From positions 2,424 to 18,168 of the forward strand of contig DDIE01000035.1 in NCBI GenBank assembly GCA_002338385.1: a stretch of 15,745 nt of DNA, written 5' to 3'. Position 1 is the first letter of the stretch. Each line of letters starts with the position of its first letter. Source of the stretch: Proteobacteria bacterium UBA1858. Lineage in GTDB: Bacteria; Pseudomonadota; Gammaproteobacteria; UBA4575. Below the pieces are notes generated by a model that was not told the DNA's origin, did no database searches, and saw only the letters and a list, made by a program, of their open reading frames with translations. Below are positions 8,192 to 14,780 of this stretch, one piece after another. Both the position numbers and the translations under genes were made by a program.

Positions 8192-8756
8192 CACTGATCT
8201 GCTCACACACCAGTTCACTTTGACTGGCATGATAAAGACTAATCTGACCGCGATAATTCGTGCTGGCCTGGGGAAAATAATCATCTAACAATCCACTATG
8301 TTGGCGCAGATCAAATTCATGCTGTTGGACTGCTTGTGATTTGATTAGCACTAGCTTTTCAGCGTCTAGTTTTTGCGCCAGCCAGCAGGCCAATGAATCT
8401 GAAGTCGTCTGCCAGTTTTGCGGATAGTCGCACTGCTGCATGATAGTATCGTACGGTAGCCAGATAATATGCCTACCCTGATAATTGTGGATGGCATCTA
8501 TCGCACTGACCGGCTGGAAAATATCACTCAGACTGGCCAGCAACCAGGCAAACTGCTGCATCGCCATTAATGCCATGGCATGGCTATGTGTGTCTTGCAA
8601 CGGGTAAGTGTGTTCGGCTGTTCGCACTTGATCAGCAAAAGGGCCACCACCGGGCACCAGCACGATCTTAGTGAGCTGAACAGCCGCCAGATTTGACATC
8701 CAGGCAGCTAGATAATTGGAGTGGTATAAACTACCACCGAGTTTTATCACGAGCAT
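8184..8756 (-). CDS. mfnE: MfnE-like amino-acid-kinase-family enzyme (furan cofactor)
   Basis: This 190-residue kinase belongs to the amino acid kinase fold and is shorter than classical members. It has VIKLGGSL with Lys5 at the N-terminus (nucleotide phosphate binding), VLVPGGGPFAD at residues 32-42, and TTSDSLACWLAQKL around Asp120, followed by KLVLIKS. Similar short kinases accompany H4MPT/methanofuran genes in methylotrophs. The archaeal relative MfnE phosphorylates 5-(aminomethyl)-3-furanmethanol phosphate to the diphosphate used by MfnF, and I infer the same role here. The start follows the pabB stop with no gap (TAAATG), and the stop overlaps srkA. Neighbouring mfnF- and mfnD-like genes support the assignment. 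A different phosphoacceptor is possible. Confidence 0.78.
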   Translation of the reverse strand: MLVIKLGGSLYHSNYLAAWMSNLAAVQLTKIVLVPGGGPFADQVRTAEHTYPLQDTHSHAMALMAMQQFAWLLASLSDIFQPVSAIDAIHNYQGRHIIWLPYDTIMQQCDYPQNWQTTSDSLACWLAQKLDAEKLVLIKSQAVQQHEFDLRQHSGLLDDYFPQASTNYRGQISLYHASQSELVCEQISDE

Positions 8757-10133
8757 TTATTGCTCAAACAGTTGGAACATGGCTGAGGCCTTGTCATAGG
8801 TTTCCTGATATTCTGCATCCGCTTGCGAATCCCACACCAGACCTCCGCCTGCATAAAAATAAGCCTGATCATTTTTCTGCACCAATGTCCTGATTGCGAT
8901 ATTTGTGTCCATCCTACCATTAAATCCGATGTAACCAATCGAACCACAATATAAACCTCGTCGATGTGGCTCCAACTCCTCGATAATTTCCATCGCGCGT
9001 ATTTTAGGTGCACCGGTAATGGAGCCCCCAGGGAAGCATTCTCTGAGTAATTGAATGGCAGTGATGCTAGTTGGCAGCTCGCCGGTGATGGTACTTACCA
9101 GGTGATGGACTGTGGGAAATGACTCGATAGCAAATAGCTTACTGACTCTAACGCTATTCTGACGACATGATTTACTCAGATCATTCCTCAACAAATCAAC
9201 AATCATGACATTCTCTGCACGATCTTTTTCACTATTCAAAAGCTCATCACACAGTCGTTGATCGAGATGTTTATCTGCTGATCTTGGACGCGTCCCTTTG
9301 ATCGGTTTTGTTTCGGCGATACCCTGCTCGATTTTGATAAATCGTTCAGGCGAAACACTTAGGACGGTGTGCTCAGGAGTGTTCATGAATGCGCTGTAAG
9401 GTGACGGGTTTATAGTTCTGAGTTGTTGATACCCCTGCCACCGATCACCGCTGACCTGAACCTGAAATCGTTGGGCAAGATTAATTTGATAACAATCTCC
9501 AGCCGCGATGTAGCGTTTTACTTGGCTAAACTTATCCTTGTAGTCCGCCTCACTCATGTTCGACTGTATCGGCTGAACCGCACGGTAGCTATCCCTCATC
9601 TGACTTTGCTGGGGCGCCTGCACTTTACTGCATATTTCATCCCAGTACAGACGCACCCGTTGATCTGCCATATCACCGACCAACAGCGCTTTTTTCTCGA
9701 TGTGATCAGCAATATATGCCCAACGATAAATACCCACAGCCAAATCTGGCGTGGCTATATCATCAGCAGCTATATTAGCAATGCGTTCAATCTGTCTACC
9801 TAAGTCATACGAAAAAAAACCCAACGCACCACCTGTGAACGGCAGTGAAGAATCACTCACATGCGTATTCTCTAGCTCTTTTTTCAGCAGGTTAAACGGA
9901 TCTTCTCGCACCACTTGTTGATGACCCGCTGTCTCTATGAGTGTTTTTTTATCTTTACACAGAAACGTCTTTTCCGGATAAGCACTAAAAATATCGTAGC
10001 GGCCTAATTGGCTGACAGGTCTTCCACTATCTAAAAATATTGCCCAGGGTAAATCTGAGAAATGTGCAAATACACCTGAGACATCCTCATAATAAGGAAC
10101 ATCGTGATACGTTAATGTGTTGTGCTTAGTCAC
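8757..10133 (-). CDS. pabB: Aminodeoxychorismate synthase component I
   Basis: This 458-residue chorismate-utilising enzyme converts chorismate plus ammonia to 4-amino-4-deoxychorismate, the precursor of p-aminobenzoate. The decisive motif is PIKGTRPR with Lys279. PabB carries Lys here, whereas anthranilate synthase TrpE has Ala. Other family blocks are LPWAIFLDSG near the N-terminus, GGALGFFSYDLGR, AAGDCYQINLAQRF, DRAENVMIVDLLRNDLS, ESFPTVHHLVSTITG, ECFPGGSITGAPKIRAMEIIEELEP and AGGGLVWDS. The frame is open to 10214, but GTG at 10133 begins one base after the mfnF stop and gives the normal family length (E. coli 453). No pabA or pabC is in the window. In this setting the product probably feeds H4MPT synthesis, which uses p-aminobenzoate, as well as folate. 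Confidence 0.94.
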   Translation of the reverse strand: MTKHNTLTYHDVPYYEDVSGVFAHFSDLPWAIFLDSGRPVSQLGRYDIFSAYPEKTFLCKDKKTLIETAGHQQVVREDPFNLLKKELENTHVSDSSLPFTGGALGFFSYDLGRQIERIANIAADDIATPDLAVGIYRWAYIADHIEKKALLVGDMADQRVRLYWDEICSKVQAPQQSQMRDSYRAVQPIQSNMSEADYKDKFSQVKRYIAAGDCYQINLAQRFQVQVSGDRWQGYQQLRTINPSPYSAFMNTPEHTVLSVSPERFIKIEQGIAETKPIKGTRPRSADKHLDQRLCDELLNSEKDRAENVMIVDLLRNDLSKSCRQNSVRVSKLFAIESFPTVHHLVSTITGELPTSITAIQLLRECFPGGSITGAPKIRAMEIIEELEPHRRGLYCGSIGYIGFNGRMDTNIAIRTLVQKNDQAYFYAGGGLVWDSQADAEYQETYDKASAMFQLFEQ

Positions 10134-10134
10134 T

Positions 10135-11154
10135 TTAATCCGCTTGAAAAAGTAGCGCCACTGCTGGCGCACAATCATCTGCATGGGGTGGGCAATCAAT
10201 ATCTGAATTGACAATCGTCTGACAGAAGCTGTGCACTTTTACATGCATATCACTGGCGATTTCCTCCACCAGGAAGCGCCCTACCCCTGCTGCAACTAGC
10301 ATTTGTATCTGCTGATCCTGCTCATATGACTGCAACTGTTGTTCAATCTTTTGTTTTTGTTTGTGCATGAGATACGCTGCGACAGCATACCAGTCAGGAT
10401 AGTCTGAACTGACATAATCTAATCCTAGCATACGCGCTAAGCGAACCAGACTAGCCTGTTCATTTTTGGCCTGTCCATCCATGCTAGCCCCCAAATCTGC
10501 ATGGGCAGGCAGCTTATTGAGTATCCTATAGATATCGGCAGTGACTGCAAAATTCTCAGCAATCAGGGGGACGCGGTGAGATTTAAACTCAACAGATTGC
10601 GCCAGTGTATTCACGCAGCTGCGAACGACACCCGTATATACGAGTGACCCACTCAGCAAACGCTCAAAATCTGTGTAGGCACTGTTTTGCAGCTGATGGT
10701 TGCGTATCCCAAGGATGTCTGTGGTGGTGCTGCCAATATCGACCAACACAGCATGCTCATGTTTTTCAGCAAGTGCTCTAGCACTGGCCAGCCAGTTCAT
10801 AGAAGCGACCAAGTGTGGCTGCGCGTATGCCTGTTGGGATGATATTAAGCCCTCCACCGAGAATATCTTAATTTTGCCTGCAGCAGTGTGCTCACAAGCC
10901 TCAATAATTGCTCGCACGCCTTGCTGACGATCACTGAAGCAATCCACTAACTCGCCAGTCATGGTGATATGGTGAGTATCTATTTGCGCTGGTAGTTGCT
11001 TCAGCAGAGTGGGTAATACAGCCGTTAATTGAGCGATGCCTTGCCATAAGGGGCAGCTCACTTGTTGCACCACCAGACTATCTGCATCAAGGTAAGCTAA
11101 TTTTATATGTGCTCCACCAATGTCCCAGCCTGAGATGTGAGTAGGCTCAGGCAA
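10135..11154 (-). CDS. mfnF: MfnF-like H4MPT-linked C1 pathway protein
   Basis: This 339-residue protein of the hydantoinase/ASKHA-like family is known from genomes as an 'H4MPT-linked C1 transfer pathway protein'. Visible motifs are GWDIGGAHIKLA at residues 9-20 (phosphate-loop type), MTGELVDCF, HLVASMNWLASA, LVDIGSTTTDI with Asp139 and Asp146, and AAGVGRFLV near the C-terminus. Archaeal MfnF condenses the furan diphosphate with gamma-glutamyl-tyramine to give the methanofuran core; I infer the corresponding step here. The start is a TTG at 11154. No in-frame ATG or GTG lies between the preceding in-frame stop and the conserved N-terminus, and a strong GAGGTGA lies a few bases upstream. It overlaps the mfnD-like stop by 8 bases and is followed by pabB after one base. 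Confidence 0.82.
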   Translation of the reverse strand: MPEPTHISGWDIGGAHIKLAYLDADSLVVQQVSCPLWQGIAQLTAVLPTLLKQLPAQIDTHHITMTGELVDCFSDRQQGVRAIIEACEHTAAGKIKIFSVEGLISSQQAYAQPHLVASMNWLASARALAEKHEHAVLVDIGSTTTDILGIRNHQLQNSAYTDFERLLSGSLVYTGVVRSCVNTLAQSVEFKSHRVPLIAENFAVTADIYRILNKLPAHADLGASMDGQAKNEQASLVRLARMLGLDYVSSDYPDWYAVAAYLMHKQKQKIEQQLQSYEQDQQIQMLVAAGVGRFLVEEIASDMHVKVHSFCQTIVNSDIDCPPHADDCAPAVALLFQAD

Positions 11155-12130
11155 TGTTCACCTCGACTGATTTTGCCAGACGCTCAATACGGTCAGGCAA
11201 AACATTATTGATATGGGTGTTGATGCATAACTGTGCCGGATTATCACTCAAACACTCACTTAAGCCGGCATAAGAAGAGGTCAGTCGCGGGTTAACATCA
11301 ATCACATACAGACAATCCTCAGTCTCAATAAAATCCACGCCGACATAGGTTCTCAATCCAGGTAATGCCTGTGCGACATCATTTGCCAGCCTCTCCATAG
11401 GTCGTGTTATCTCTGCGCCGTTAGTGATACATGACGTTAACATAATGGGATAATTGAAGTTTATTGTTTGTGTATTACAGCTGAGTATTTTTGTCTGCCC
11501 GTCCAGACATATCAGACTCAAACTCTTATGCGCGCCGGCGATGTATGGTTGCACATACCAATCTGTCAGATCACACTGTGCATTTTCAAGATGCGTGAGT
11601 GCTGCCGCGCCTGAGGCGAACTTGCGCATACCCTCACAACCCACGCTCTTGCGCCGCTTGACGACCACTGCCTGGTGCACACTTTGCAGTTGATCGACGC
11701 TCAAACTGGGAACTACCGTAAGTCCTGCAGCGCTAAGATGGCGGTCGCACTCTACTTTGTCAGTGCAACATGTAATGCTACTGCTATCACAATTGAGTAT
11801 GCTGGTATTATCCTGCGCCAGCATGCCGACTAGATGTGCCAGAGTATCATCACTCTCAGGCGCAATTAGCCAAGTATGATCATGTTGACTGGCAAGTTGC
11901 CTGACCACAGCACAGTAATCATGCTTACACTCCAAGGCGATCACCCGCACATCATCCATTGGCAATGATAGGCGTGCATCCAGTGTCAGTGTAAGCTCTA
12001 GGTCGGGTATTTTTTTGCAGTCGCGCACTAATGCCTGCAGCATCAATAGACCTTCTTGTTTTAATCCATCAGGTAATGGATCATGCAGCAAGCCTCCACC
12101 CGTAATAAATTCTGAGATAAACAAGCGCAT
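11147..12130 (-). CDS. mfnD: MfnD-like ATP-grasp ligase
   Basis: This is a 327-residue ATP-grasp enzyme. The N-terminus MRLFISEFITGGG is conserved in this family and fixes the start at 12130. ATP-grasp landmarks are VVVKRRKSVGCEGM with Lys158, the WYVQPYIAG strand, and GVDFIETEDCLYVIDVNPRL with Asp278, Asn280 and Arg282 for Mg-ATP binding. In methanogens the relative MfnD joins glutamate to tyramine. In bacterial methylofuran the aryl part is reported to be tyrosine, so the acceptor may differ here. It is the first gene of the mfnD-mfnF-pabB-mfnE-srkA operon. Its ATG overlaps by two bases a possible ATG of the divergent hisA-like gene, so its promoter must lie within that gene. A consensus TATAAT is found there. 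Confidence 0.8.
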   Translation of the reverse strand: MRLFISEFITGGGLLHDPLPDGLKQEGLLMLQALVRDCKKIPDLELTLTLDARLSLPMDDVRVIALECKHDYCAVVRQLASQHDHTWLIAPESDDTLAHLVGMLAQDNTSILNCDSSSITCCTDKVECDRHLSAAGLTVVPSLSVDQLQSVHQAVVVKRRKSVGCEGMRKFASGAAALTHLENAQCDLTDWYVQPYIAGAHKSLSLICLDGQTKILSCNTQTINFNYPIMLTSCITNGAEITRPMERLANDVAQALPGLRTYVGVDFIETEDCLYVIDVNPRLTSSYAGLSECLSDNPAQLCINTHINNVLPDRIERLAKSVEVNIA

Positions 12131-12131
12131 G

Positions 12132-12851
12132 ATGAAAGTGATTCCTGTAATAGATTATATGCATGGACATGTGGTGTTAGCTCAGCATGGTCAACGCGCC
12201 AGCTATCAGCCCGTCAACAGTCCGCTCTGCAGCACGTCGAACCTGACTGATGTGATAGACAGCATTTTATCTTTTATGCACTTTAATACAATTTATATCG
12301 CGGATTTGGACGCAATCACTGGCCGGCAATATCAAGCTGCACCATGGCGCACACTGTGCTCAACTTATCCGACCATAGAGTTCTGGTTAGATTTAGGTCA
12401 ACATGTATCCGCCTGGCGAAATGAATTCAATGAAGTCCTCAATGTGAGACCTGTGATAGGCACAGAAGCGTTTCAACACAGCCAGCAAATAATTACCTTG
12501 TTAAATCAGTTACGAAGCAACAATCCAATCATTTCCCTGGATTTCAAACACCAGCAATTACTTGGACCAGAAAAATTTATCCAGCACTGTAGGCACTGGC
12601 CTGAGGACATTATTGCCCTAGACTTAGATCAGATTGGTCACCCAGATGGAACGGATTTCGGATTTTATAGCGACCTGATGAGTGAGCTGCCAGCGGCGAG
12701 TAATCTCTACATGGGTGGTGGGATCAGAACCATTGATGATCTCAAACAGGCGCAATCGCTGGGACTTAACGGTGCATTAATAGCAACCGCATTACATTAC
12801 AAAACACTTAGCCAGCAGGCCTTGGCGGAATTAGTCACTGACGGCTTTTAG
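12132..12851 (+). CDS. HisA/HisF-related TIM-barrel protein of C1-cofactor clusters
   Basis: This 239-residue (beta/alpha)8 protein is related to HisA, but of the divergent 'hisA/hisF family' group found in methanogens and H4MPT methylotrophs. It keeps both acid/base aspartates of the isomerase scaffold: Asp8 in PVIDYMHG and Asp137 in ISLDFKH. IYIADLDAITG (54-64), IIALDLDQIG and the phosphate-binding MGGGIRTIDDL (from residue 194) are also clear. No other histidine gene is nearby, so histidine synthesis is unlikely; a role in pterin or furan cofactor assembly is inferred from context. The frame is open from 12015, but homology starts at MKVIPVID, so the start is 12132 or the adjacent ATG at 12129. 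It is divergent from mfnD with no spacer, and its stop overlaps the convergent PTPS-domain gene. No clear ribosome binding site. Confidence 0.82.
   Translation: MKVIPVIDYMHGHVVLAQHGQRASYQPVNSPLCSTSNLTDVIDSILSFMHFNTIYIADLDAITGRQYQAAPWRTLCSTYPTIEFWLDLGQHVSAWRNEFNEVLNVRPVIGTEAFQHSQQIITLLNQLRSNNPIISLDFKHQQLLGPEKFIQHCRHWPEDIIALDLDQIGHPDGTDFGFYSDLMSELPAASNLYMGGGIRTIDDLKQAQSLGLNGALIATALHYKTLSQQALAELVTDGF
12143..12159 (-). promoter_or_regulatory. Putative -10 box and RBS of the mfnD operon, inside hisA-like gene
   Basis: On the - strand a perfect TATAAT (12154-12159) is preceded by TGCA. An AGGA (12143-12146) lies between it and the mfnD ATG at 12130. Transcription would start near 12147 and give a leader of about 17 bases. 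No good -35 box is visible at 16-18 bases. The element overlaps codons 8-10 of the hisA-like gene on the other strand, so the two genes share this sequence. The match could be chance in an AT-rich codon run. Confidence 0.45.
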
Positions 12852-14048
12852 TTTGTTGCGCTGAAGCAATAGCTGTTTACGTAACACTGAATCACCCAGC
12901 TTTTTTGAGCTGAAGTATTTGAGTGGGTTTTCGCCAGATCGTTTTTGCATTTCATCCAAACTGGGACCTCGGTAGGTACAATATGACTGAGTAGTCTCAT
13001 AGGTCTGTATTTCTTGCAGACCTGGCAAGTAATCAATCAACTGCTCCCAGATGAAGATATTCAACAGCTCAGTACTGGAGCGCCAAGCGATATCCGGTGC
13101 CACATAATTAAGCGTTTGATGATCAAGTTTGTCGATCACTCTATGTTTGACGACTGACTTGAGATATCCATAGTCGATAACGAAACCAGTCAGCGCATCA
13201 ATCTGACCGCGAATTTTTACAATTAAGTTGTAACGCCCACCATGGAGATTCTCACACTTACCCGGATGGTCAGTGATAAAGTGGGCAGAATCAAATACCA
13301 GTTCCTTGCTGACTACGGCCTCTTCTGTAGCTCCAAAATAACGCTCAGACACACACGGGATATGCTTTAGTTCGGAACTCACCAGCTCCAGTAAGCGCTG
13401 TCCATCCTGAACGGATTCAGTCCGATATAAAATTGTGTTGCTGGCTGAGACGGCATCTAAGATGACCATTCTAATCTGATATTTAGCGCGCAGGCGATCG
13501 ATCAAAGACGCTAGTTGGTCATTCTCTGGCAAGGTCAGAAAGACATACTCATTAAAATATTCACCTGTCAGCGCTAACAGTATCGCGGTGAACAGTTGAT
13601 CAGCAGTATCGGTTGCGACAGTGGGGAACTTGTGTGCATAACTGGCGGGTACTTTAAGTTTATTCTCGGCTATGACTCGATGGCTGTTTGCGGCATAAAT
13701 ATATTCTTGCCGGTATTGAAAACCAAATACGTTTAATTCGCGTGCATACCACAATAACTCATCGAGACGTCTGATATCGCCATTGAAAACCAGAAATTGT
13801 TGTTCCTGCGCGAGTGCCTGCACACACAACATAGCGCGCAACACAGTGTTAGCCCGATCACTCGGCGAGTCGGCCGTGAGATGATAGTGACTCACATCAT
13901 CCGCCTGATTGACGCTGGCTTGATTGATCAGCAGATCCAGAGAAATATGATGTCTGATGGCATACTCCTGCAGGGTAAGGCCACAACACTCATGCAGATG
14001 GGCATTATCCAGTTGGTCAAGCTCGGCGTGACATTCCAAACAGCGCAT
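12831..14048 (-). CDS. PTPS-domain protein with N-terminal zinc-finger-like extension
   Basis: This 405-residue protein is far longer than typical 6-pyruvoyl-tetrahydropterin synthases (about 120-150). Residues 1-34 look like a small zinc finger (C3, C6, H17, C21/C22) followed by GLTLQEYAIRHH. Residues about 60-240 form a middle domain I do not recognise. The C-terminal part (about 248-380) is PTPS-like: VFDSAHF with zinc ligand His256, KCENLHGGRY with catalytic-type Cys265 and ligand His269, VIDYGYLK, LDHQTLN with Asp309-His310, and a TYETTQ glutamate. The usual third zinc ligand (HGH) is Gly271 here. The context suggests a pterin step in H4MPT synthesis, or a regulatory or binding role. The start at 14048 has AGAGGA 6 bases upstream and its own promoter. 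The 3' end overlaps the hisA-like gene. Confidence 0.82.
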   Translation of the reverse strand: MRCLECHAELDQLDNAHLHECCGLTLQEYAIRHHISLDLLINQASVNQADDVSHYHLTADSPSDRANTVLRAMLCVQALAQEQQFLVFNGDIRRLDELLWYARELNVFGFQYRQEYIYAANSHRVIAENKLKVPASYAHKFPTVATDTADQLFTAILLALTGEYFNEYVFLTLPENDQLASLIDRLRAKYQIRMVILDAVSASNTILYRTESVQDGQRLLELVSSELKHIPCVSERYFGATEEAVVSKELVFDSAHFITDHPGKCENLHGGRYNLIVKIRGQIDALTGFVIDYGYLKSVVKHRVIDKLDHQTLNYVAPDIAWRSSTELLNIFIWEQLIDYLPGLQEIQTYETTQSYCTYRGPSLDEMQKRSGENPLKYFSSKKLGDSVLRKQLLLQRNKLKAVSD

Positions 14049-14054
14049 AATAAT

Positions 14055-14082
14055 TCCTCTAGTTGCTCACGTGATTATACCA
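14055..14082 (-). promoter_or_regulatory. Extended -10 promoter and RBS of the PTPS-domain gene
   Basis: The - strand carries TGGTATAAT (14074-14082), a full extended -10 element for the housekeeping sigma factor, and AGAGGA (14055-14060) 6 bases before the ATG at 14048. The predicted leader is about 18 bases. No clear -35 box is present; an AT-rich inverted repeat (AACAAA-AAA-TTTGTT, 14091-14105) lies where one would be expected. It follows the fae terminator directly, so this gene likely has its own transcript. Confidence 0.65.
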
Positions 14083-14112
14083 GCAGCTTAAACAAAAAAT
14101 TTGTTGATGGCC

Positions 14113-14143
14113 AAAAAAAAGCCCCGTAACAACGAGGCTTTTT
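14113..14143 (-). terminator. Rho-independent terminator of fae
   Basis: On the - strand, GCCTCG and CGGGGC (6-pair stem with one G-U pair, loop of 6) are followed by eight T. It begins about 25 bases after the fae stop. The opposite strand also ends in a T run, so it could act both ways, but no + strand gene leads into it. Confidence 0.85.
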
Positions 14144-14164
14144 GCACTTCTGTGGAGCGTCTGC

Positions 14165-14692
14165 TTAGAAACCTTTGAATGGGTGCTCTGCAGAGTCCTT
14201 TTGTGAAACAACTGTGGCAGCACTTGGCTCGTCTTTGATAGCACGCTCAATAGACTCTTTAACTGCTTTGTAGTTGTTCTCATAGATCGCTTCATCACTC
14301 TTTGCTTCCCAGTGAATGAATACACCTACACAGATGAAGATATCATCAGCTTCGTCAGCTGGGATAGTGCCATCTTCAACGCTATCAGCAACAGCTTTAG
14401 CAACAGCAGCCTGAGCTGGTCCGAACATTTGAACTGCTTGAGTAGCGCCTTTGATAGTCACTTTGTTGAACATCATAGTGTTGGGCTTACAAGGAAGGTT
14501 TGGAGCAACAACTGCTAACAAAGTTGAGAAACCATCTTTGTTGTTTACTAGACCGTTACAGAATGCTGTCTCAACTGCTGAACCACGTGGGCCCATTAAC
14601 AAATCGATGTGAGCGATTTCTGCCATAGTGCCAGATGGATCATTATCATTTACTAATGACTCACCTACCATTACTCGATTGACTACTGCCAT
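14165..14692 (-). CDS. fae: Formaldehyde-activating enzyme Fae
   Basis: This 175-residue cytoplasmic enzyme condenses formaldehyde with tetrahydromethanopterin to methylene-H4MPT, the entry step of H4MPT-dependent formaldehyde oxidation and detoxification. It is nearly collinear with methylotroph Fae: VGESLV, AEIAHIDLLMGPRGS with conserved His28, ETAFCNGLVNNKDGF, LLAVVAPNLPCKPNT, MFNKVTIKGATQAVQMFGPAQ, IPADEADD, GVFIHWEA and the C-terminal HPF. A short run rich in Asn/Asp (residues 15-23) before AHID seems a few residues longer than in the enzymes I remember. A strong AGGAG lies 6 bases before the ATG, as expected for an abundant enzyme, and a terminator follows. Its predecessor ends 88 bases upstream, so fae may have its own promoter. 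Confidence 0.97.
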   Translation of the reverse strand: MAVVNRVMVGESLVNDNDPSGTMAEIAHIDLLMGPRGSAVETAFCNGLVNNKDGFSTLLAVVAPNLPCKPNTMMFNKVTIKGATQAVQMFGPAQAAVAKAVADSVEDGTIPADEADDIFICVGVFIHWEAKSDEAIYENNYKAVKESIERAIKDEPSAATVVSQKDSAEHPFKGF

Positions 14693-14780
14693 TTTCTTCT
14701 CCTAAATTTTTGTGCTTGTTAACAAACAACGATAATAAATTATGGGGATTTTTCTGATGAAGATTACTAGTAAGTCTCCA
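14693..14780 (-). promoter_or_regulatory. fae leader: strong RBS and two short palindromes
   Basis: This AT-rich gap between the citG-like gene and fae contains AGGAG at 14699-14703, a 10-base perfect palindrome TTGTTAACAA at 14716-14725, and another, TTACTAGTAA, at 14764-14773. CATAAT and TATTAT sequences on the - strand could be -10 boxes, but none has a convincing -35 partner. Whether the palindromes are regulator sites cannot be told from one copy. Confidence 0.45.

Noticed and set aside
8192..8284. Longer SrkA reading frame
   Set aside because: The extra 31 residues have no counterpart in SrkA and lie inside the mfnE-like gene; family similarity begins just after the ATG at 8191.
8757..10133. 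Anthranilate synthase TrpE
   Set aside because: Lys279 in PIKGT is the PabB signature; TrpE has Ala at this position, and no trp genes are near.
10134..10214. Longer PabB start at ATG 10214
   Set aside because: It would overlap mfnF by about 80 bases; the GTG at 10133 gives the usual family length and N-terminal distance to the LPWA block.
12015..12128. Longer hisA-like reading frame into the mfnD gene
   Set aside because: It is antisense to the conserved mfnD N-terminus, and homology starts at MKVIPVID.
12132..12851. Histidine biosynthesis hisA
   Set aside because: No his gene neighbours, and the sequence fits the divergent HisA-related group of C1 clusters.
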